Shown piece by piece: positions 7,303-10,317 of a DNA stretch of 10,317 bases. A program made the position numbers and the translations under genes. The notes beneath the pieces were generated by a model that was not told the origin of the DNA, did no database searches, and was given only the letters and a program-made list of their open reading frames with translations. The DNA is taken from assembly GCA_946221765.1 (NCBI GenBank), contig CAMIMK010000085.1, positions 1-10,317 on the forward strand, read 5' to 3'. The stretch is from an uncultured Rhodovulum sp. (GTDB lineage: Bacteria; Pseudomonadota; Alphaproteobacteria; Rhodobacterales; Rhodobacteraceae). Position 1 is the stretch's first letter; each line of letters starts with the position of its first letter.

Positions 7303-7451
7303 ATGGGTCTCCAGTCCGTGAGCCCGAGGATAGCGCGGGCCGGGGAATGTGACCTTCTCATTCTTTTTGAAGGAGCGTCAGGCCGGAAGGGGTTGGCGGC
7401 GCAGTTTCGGGCGCCGAGGATGGCAGCCGGATCATCATGGAGGGGGCAGGC
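7303..7451. promoter_or_regulatory. Shared divergent promoter region of puuE-uraD and uraH
   Basis: These 149 bases separate two divergently transcribed parts of the same pathway and should contain both promoters. The centre (about 7351-7373) is A+T-rich relative to its flanks and contains an inverted repeat CCTTC-N11-GAAGG (7353-7373), a candidate operator for a ureide-responsive regulator. I cannot assign -35 and -10 boxes reliably. No regulator gene of a known purine or allantoin type is visible in the window. Confidence 0.45.
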
Positions 7452-7808
7452 ATGGCCGGGTGGCTATCGACTCACGTTCTGGACGCGGCGCGGGGCGTGC
7501 CGGCGGCGGGGATGACGGTGGAGCTGTGGCGGATAGAGGGCGACCGGCGCAGCCTCGTCCTGACCGTGACCACCAATTCCGATGGCCGCACCGACGCGCC
7601 GGTGGTCCCGAAGGGCGAACTGGTGGTCGGCGTCTACGAGCTCGTCTTCCATGCCGGGGCCTATCTGGACGCTGCCGGCATCCCCGGCGAGACCCCGCGC
7701 TTTCTCGACCAGATCCCTCTCCGCTTCGGCATCAGCGACCCTGAGGCGCATTACCATGTGCCGCTGCTGCTCGCGCCCTACAGCTACTCGACCTATCGGG
7801 GCAGCTGA
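7452..7808 (+). CDS. uraH: 5-Hydroxyisourate hydrolase (transthyretin-like protein)
   Basis: UraH hydrolyses 5-hydroxyisourate to OHCU (EC 3.5.2.17), the step before UraD. The 118-residue length is normal. The family's two signatures are complete: LSTHVLDAARGVPAAGM near the N-terminus (5-21, H8) and the C-terminal YRGS (115-118). R46 and H102 complete the expected catalytic set. No signal peptide is visible, so it is probably cytoplasmic. The ATG at 7452 is chosen because GGAGGGGG lies about five bases before it; another in-frame ATG at 7437 would add five residues but lacks a good ribosome binding site. It is divergent from the puuE-uraD operon and most likely co-regulated with it. Confidence 0.96.
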   Translation: MAGWLSTHVLDAARGVPAAGMTVELWRIEGDRRSLVLTVTTNSDGRTDAPVVPKGELVVGVYELVFHAGAYLDAAGIPGETPRFLDQIPLRFGISDPEAHYHVPLLLAPYSYSTYRGS

Positions 7809-7836
7809 GGGCGCGCCTGCCGGACTGCTCCGCGCC

Positions 7837-7856
7837 CGGCGGCTCCGGCGCCGCCG
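7837..7856 (+). terminator. GC-rich hairpin downstream of uraH
   Basis: A perfect 7-base stem (CGGCGGC paired with GCCGCCG) with a 6-base loop lies 28 bases after the uraH stop. There is no T-run after it, so it is at best an imperfect or Rho-assisted terminator. Its placement between uraH and the following regulator gene suggests that the two are separate transcription units. Confidence 0.35.
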
Positions 7857-7876
7857 CGCAACGAAATTGCCCGGCC

Positions 7877-7906
7877 TTGCGTTCGAGGGCGCCGGCATTC
7901 TAGACT
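7877..7906 (+). promoter_or_regulatory. Candidate sigma-70 promoter of the DeoR/GlpR-family gene
   Basis: TTGCGT (7877-7882) and TAGACT (7901-7906) are 18 bases apart and lie 26 bases upstream of the ATG at 7932. TAGACT keeps four of the six -10 consensus bases. A GACTC methylation-type site (GANTC, the CcrM target in Alphaproteobacteria) overlaps the -10. This is a motif match only. Confidence 0.33.
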
Positions 7907-7931
7907 CGCGTCGTTCCATCAGACGTGAGCC

Positions 7932-8711
7932 ATGGCCCAGAACTTCCGGCACTCCGAAATCCTGACCATCGCCCGCGAGGCGGGCAAAGTCACGGTCGAG
8001 GGCCTGGCCGCGCGGTTCAATGTCACCGCCCAGACCATCCGCCGCGACCTGGCCGAGCTGTGCGACGTCGGCCAGCTCACGCGCGTGCATGGCGGGGCGA
8101 TGATCCCCTCGGGCGTGATCGCTCTCGGCTACGAGGACCGGCGCAGCCTCGCCAGCGCGGAAAAGGACGGCATGGCCCGCCTGGTGGCCGAGCAGATCCC
8201 GGACGGCGTCTCGATCTTTCTCAACATCGGCACCACGACCGAGGCGGTGGCCCGCGCATTGCTCAAGCACCGCAACCTGATGGTGGTGACGAACAACCTC
8301 AATGTCGCGAACATCCTCGCCACCAGCCCGAATTCGGAGGTGATCGTCACCGGCGGCATCCTGCGCCGGTCGGACGGGGCGCTGGTGGGCGACGTGTCGG
8401 CGGAATTCATCGGCCAGTTCAAGGTGGACTATGCGGTGATCGGCTCGGCCGCCGTCGATCCCGACGGCTCGCTGCTCGATTACGATTTCCGCGAGGTGCG
8501 GGTGGCGCAGGCGATCATCAAGAACGCCCGCAAGAGCTTCCTCGTCGCCGACCACACCAAGTTCAAGATGGCCGCCCCGGTCAGGATCGCGAGCCTCGCC
8601 GAGCTGGACGGTTTCTTCACCGATGTCGCGCCGCCCAAGTCCGTGGTCCGGCTCTGCGCCGACAACGACGTCTTCATCCGCACCGTCGAGGCGGCGAACC
8701 GGAGCCGCTGA
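7932..8711 (+). CDS. DeoR-family transcriptional repressor, GlpR-like
   Basis: This is a 259-residue DeoR-family regulator. The N-terminal winged helix-turn-helix spans about 6-57, with the family signature from VTVEGLAARF (20-29) through VTAQTIRRDLAEL (31-43) to RVHGGA (51-56). The C-terminal effector domain (about 75-235) has the ribose-5-phosphate-isomerase-like pattern IGTTTEA (99-105), VVTNNLNVANIL (118-129), GGILRRSDGALVG (141-153), DPDGSLLDYDFREV (176-189) and LVADHTKF (204-211). Many of these stretches agree closely with E. coli GlpR, the glycerol-3-phosphate repressor, so a phosphorylated C3 or sugar effector is likely. No glp gene lies nearby. Its neighbours are uraH upstream and, 28 bases beyond its stop and convergent, a fucose-type oxidation operon that it might regulate. 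The start has only a weak ribosome binding site (GTGAG). Family firm; target unknown. Confidence 0.92.
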   Translation: MAQNFRHSEILTIAREAGKVTVEGLAARFNVTAQTIRRDLAELCDVGQLTRVHGGAMIPSGVIALGYEDRRSLASAEKDGMARLVAEQIPDGVSIFLNIGTTTEAVARALLKHRNLMVVTNNLNVANILATSPNSEVIVTGGILRRSDGALVGDVSAEFIGQFKVDYAVIGSAAVDPDGSLLDYDFREVRVAQAIIKNARKSFLVADHTKFKMAAPVRIASLAELDGFFTDVAPPKSVVRLCADNDVFIRTVEAANRSR

Positions 8712-8739
8712 GGCACCGGCGCGGACCTGTGCGAGGGTC

Positions 8740-9558
8740 TCAGCCCAGTCCGTAGAAGCGCAGGCCGTTCGTCTCGAAGATCCGCTGCAGCTCCTCCGCG
8801 GAAAAGATCTCGCCGAGCAGGGCCTGCGCCAGGGCCACCACCTCGTCATGGCGTGCGGCCAGCGTGCAGACCGGCCAGTCACTGCCGAAGACCAGCCGGT
8901 CGGGGCCGAAGGCTGCGGCGACGGCGGCCACGAAGGGGCGGATGCGGTCGGCGCTCCAGTCGGTGCCCGCCTCGGTGACGAGGCCCGACACCTTGCAGTG
9001 CAGGCCGGGCACCGCCGCGAGGGCGGCGATGCCCTCCAGCCAGCCGGGGTCGAGCGGCCCGGTCATGTCGGGCTTCGAGATGTGATCGAGGATCGCGTGC
9101 AGGCCCGGCGTCGCCTGCACCGCGCGCAGGATCGCGGGCAGGTGGCGGGGATGCGTCAGGATGTCGAAGGGCACGCCCCGCTGCGCCACCGCGCCGAGGG
9201 CGGCCCGGAAGCGCGGATCGTCGATCGCCTCCGGCGGATGGTCCTGCAGCATCGGGCGCAGGCCCACCCATTTCGGCTGCGCCCGGTAGTGATCGAGCCG
9301 CGCCGGAAACCCGGCCGCGGTCATGTCGAGCCAGCCGACCACCCCGGCCACGAAATCGGTCCGGGCGGCGATGCCGAGGAGGTAATCGGTCTCCGCCTCG
9401 GTCTCGGCCGCCTGGACGAGGATTGTCCGGGTGATGCCGGCCGACGCCATCAGCGGCGCCAGATCTTCGGGCCCGAAATCGCGGCGGAGGGGTCCCGGCC
9501 CCATCCACCCGTAGTCGCCCCGGGCGACCGCCCAGAAGTGCTGGTGTGCGTCGAGCAT
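8740..9558 (-). CDS. Amidohydrolase-family lactonase (L-fuconolactonase-like, COG3618)
   Basis: This 272-residue TIM-barrel protein belongs to the amidohydrolase-related lactonase group that includes L-fuconolactonase and L-rhamnonolactonase. It would hydrolyse the sugar lactone formed by the neighbouring dehydrogenase to the free sugar acid. Visible family motifs are the strand-1 DAHQHFW (3-9, H5 and H7), LVQAAETEAETDYLL (47-61), KWVGLRP (96-102), LDHISKP (157-163, H159), CKVSGL (188-193), FGSDWPVC (224-231, D227) and the closing FETNGLRFYGL (261-271). The length is typical of the group. It starts 12 bases after the fucU stop, with AGGAAA as a weak ribosome binding site, and is the last gene of the minus-strand operon. 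The fucose assignment rests on the FucU neighbour; other six- or five-carbon lactones remain possible. Confidence 0.87.
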   Translation of the reverse strand: MLDAHQHFWAVARGDYGWMGPGPLRRDFGPEDLAPLMASAGITRTILVQAAETEAETDYLLGIAARTDFVAGVVGWLDMTAAGFPARLDHYRAQPKWVGLRPMLQDHPPEAIDDPRFRAALGAVAQRGVPFDILTHPRHLPAILRAVQATPGLHAILDHISKPDMTGPLDPGWLEGIAALAAVPGLHCKVSGLVTEAGTDWSADRIRPFVAAVAAAFGPDRLVFGSDWPVCTLAARHDEVVALAQALLGEIFSAEELQRIFETNGLRFYGLG

Positions 9559-9570
9559 GGCCGCCGTTTC

Positions 9571-9990
9571 CTATCGTATGACGCCCTTCTTCACGATGAT
9601 GTTGGCATAGAGCCGCCGCTCGCCGGTGGCGATCGTGGCATAGGTCGCCTTCGCCCGCTCGTAGAAGGCAAAGCGCTCGACCGGCTCCAGCGCCACCGGC
9701 CGGCCCTCGGCGGCGGCCATCGCGGCCTCGAATTCCGGGTAGATCGCCGGCCGCTCGCCCGGCGCATCCATCGCCGCCGCCGGATGGTCGACGAAATCGT
9801 CGAGCGGCATCAGGCTCAGCACGGCGGCCAGGGCCTCGGTGGCGGTGCTGCCGGGCAGGCGCACCAGCCGGCGTGCCATGGTGGCGGCGGGAAAGTTCGC
9901 GTCGACGATCGCGATCTCGTCGCCATGGCCCATGTCGGCGAGCACCTGCAGCAGGTCCCCGGTCAGGAGCGGATCAAGTCCCTTCAGCAT
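9571..9990 (-). CDS. fucU: L-fucose mutarotase-like protein (RbsD/FucU family)
   Basis: The 139-residue product is almost the same length as E. coli FucU (140) and fits the RbsD/FucU family, which interconverts alpha and beta anomers of free sugars. Motifs include MLKGLDPLLTGDLLQVLADM (1-20), the catalytic His and Asp in GHGDEIAIVDANFPA (21-35; H22, D30), FYERAKATYATIATGE (109-124) and the C-terminal RLYANIIVKKGVI (126-138) that closes the active site. These read as the fucose type (EC 5.1.3.29) rather than ribose pyranase. The ATG lies one base beyond the stop of the preceding aldo/keto reductase gene (TGAGATG), with GAGG upstream, so the two genes are probably translationally coupled. Supplying the beta anomer to an anomer-specific sugar dehydrogenase is the expected role. 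Confidence 0.92.
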   Translation of the reverse strand: MLKGLDPLLTGDLLQVLADMGHGDEIAIVDANFPAATMARRLVRLPGSTATEALAAVLSLMPLDDFVDHPAAAMDAPGERPAIYPEFEAAMAAAEGRPVALEPVERFAFYERAKATYATIATGERRLYANIIVKKGVIR

Positions 9991-9991
9991 C

Positions 9992-10317
9992 TCACGCCTC
10001 GCTCTTCTCGAGAACCGCGTCCAGATCCGCCCAGATCGCCTCGGGCAGGTCGGTGTCGAACCATTCGACATTCTGGCGCACCTGCGCCCCGGTCTTCGCC
10101 CCGATGACCACGCAGGTCACGGCCGGATGGCGCATGGGGAAGCGGATCGCGGCCGCGGCCAGCGCCACGCCATGGTCGTCGCAGATGCCCCGCAGGGCCT
10201 CGACGCGGGCGATGACCGCGGGATCGGCGTCGGCATAGTTGAACTTGCGCCGCCCGCCGGCAGGCGCGGCGAGGATGCCGGAATTGTAGACCCCGCCCAG
10301 GGCAAGGGCGACGCCGC
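9992..10317 (-). CDS. Aldo/keto reductase, C-terminal part (L-fucose / D-threo-aldose 1-dehydrogenase-like)
   Basis: Only the last 107 residues lie in the window; the N-terminus and the catalytic Asp-Tyr-Lys-His residues are beyond the right edge. The visible part begins in a typical barrel stretch, ALGGVYNSGILA, followed by KFNYADADP, a helix ending in the CDDHGVALAAAAIRF pattern, then HPAVTCVVIGAKTGAQVRQN, which contributes to the NAD(P) adenosine pocket, and a closing amphipathic helix ending in EKSEA before TGA. The GGVYNSGILA...FNY arrangement is characteristic of D-threo-aldose 1-dehydrogenase (L-fucose or L-galactose dehydrogenase) and pyridoxal 4-dehydrogenase-like enzymes. It is directly followed by fucU and a lactonase, which supports oxidation of L-fucose to L-fuconolactone as its role. 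Cofactor and exact substrate cannot be judged from this fragment. Confidence 0.87.
   Translation of the reverse strand, partial: GVALALGGVYNSGILAAPAGGRRKFNYADADPAVIARVEALRGICDDHGVALAAAAIRFPMRHPAVTCVVIGAKTGAQVRQNVEWFDTDLPEAIWADLDAVLEKSEA

Noticed and set aside
7437..7451. Upstream ATG as uraH start
   Set aside because: It lacks a ribosome binding site, whereas the ATG at 7452 follows GGAGGGGG and gives the usual UraH N-terminus.
7837..7856. Classical intrinsic terminator after uraH
   Set aside because: The stem is strong, but no T-run follows, so it is listed only as a low-confidence hairpin.
7464..8882. 472-codon minus-strand frame across uraH and the DeoR-family gene
   Set aside because: It is antisense to two well-supported genes and its translation lacks any recognisable motif.
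8623..10107. 494-codon plus-strand frame over the fucose-type operon
   Set aside because: It is antisense to the lactonase, fucU and aldo/keto reductase genes, with composition typical of a shadow frame.

Overview
The window is GC-rich (about two thirds or more G+C) bacterial DNA with tightly packed genes and short intergenic gaps. The proteins look like those of an alphaproteobacterium, most likely of the order Rhodobacterales: a leuD followed by an exonuclease/phosphatase-fold gene, a short PACE transporter, a small conserved protein ending in PRDFAD, and a PuuE/UraH/AllE/AllA ureide cluster. A perfect TTAAC-N5-GTTAAC sequence, the palindromic form of the alphaproteobacterial CtrA box, agrees with this. 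The assignment is inference from protein style; no rRNA, tRNA or other taxonomic marker is present.

Left block (1-3404, all on the minus strand). Reading right to left: an MTA/SAH nucleosidase (mtnN), the small subunit of isopropylmalate isomerase (leuD), an exported endonuclease/exonuclease/phosphatase-fold protein with several substituted catalytic positions, and the N-terminal 242 residues of an uncharacterised protein that runs off the left edge. leuD is the only clear leucine pathway gene here.

Middle block (3510-4532). A plus-strand PACE-family efflux gene, divergent from mtnN, converges on a 101-residue conserved hypothetical protein. A 289-base stretch without a gene follows, with a tandem repeat near that small gene's start and two GC-rich hairpins downstream of the next operon.

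Ureide block (4533-7808). A minus-strand operon with start/stop overlaps (ATGA, then GTGA) encodes a fused allantoinase (PuuE)-OHCU decarboxylase (UraD), a bicupin (S)-ureidoglycine aminohydrolase (AllE) and ureidoglycolate lyase (AllA). uraH (5-hydroxyisourate hydrolase) is divergent from it across a 149-base shared promoter region. Together they cover 5-hydroxyisourate to OHCU to (S)-allantoin to allantoate, and (S)-ureidoglycine to ureidoglycolate to glyoxylate plus urea. The urate-oxidising step and the allantoate-hydrolysing step are not encoded here.

Right block (7932-10317). A DeoR-family repressor closely resembling GlpR converges on a minus-strand sugar-oxidation operon cut by the right edge: an aldo/keto reductase resembling L-fucose (D-threo-aldose) dehydrogenase, a FucU/RbsD mutarotase, and a COG3618 amidohydrolase resembling L-fuconolactonase. 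This is the front end of a non-phosphorylative L-fucose (or related aldose) pathway.

Most of the window is ordinary accessory metabolism. I do not see a clearly new system such as defence, mobile or CRISPR elements. The points most worth a second look are the PuuE-UraD fusion with its pathway gap, the substituted active site of the exonuclease/phosphatase-fold protein, and the CtrA-like box in front of that gene.
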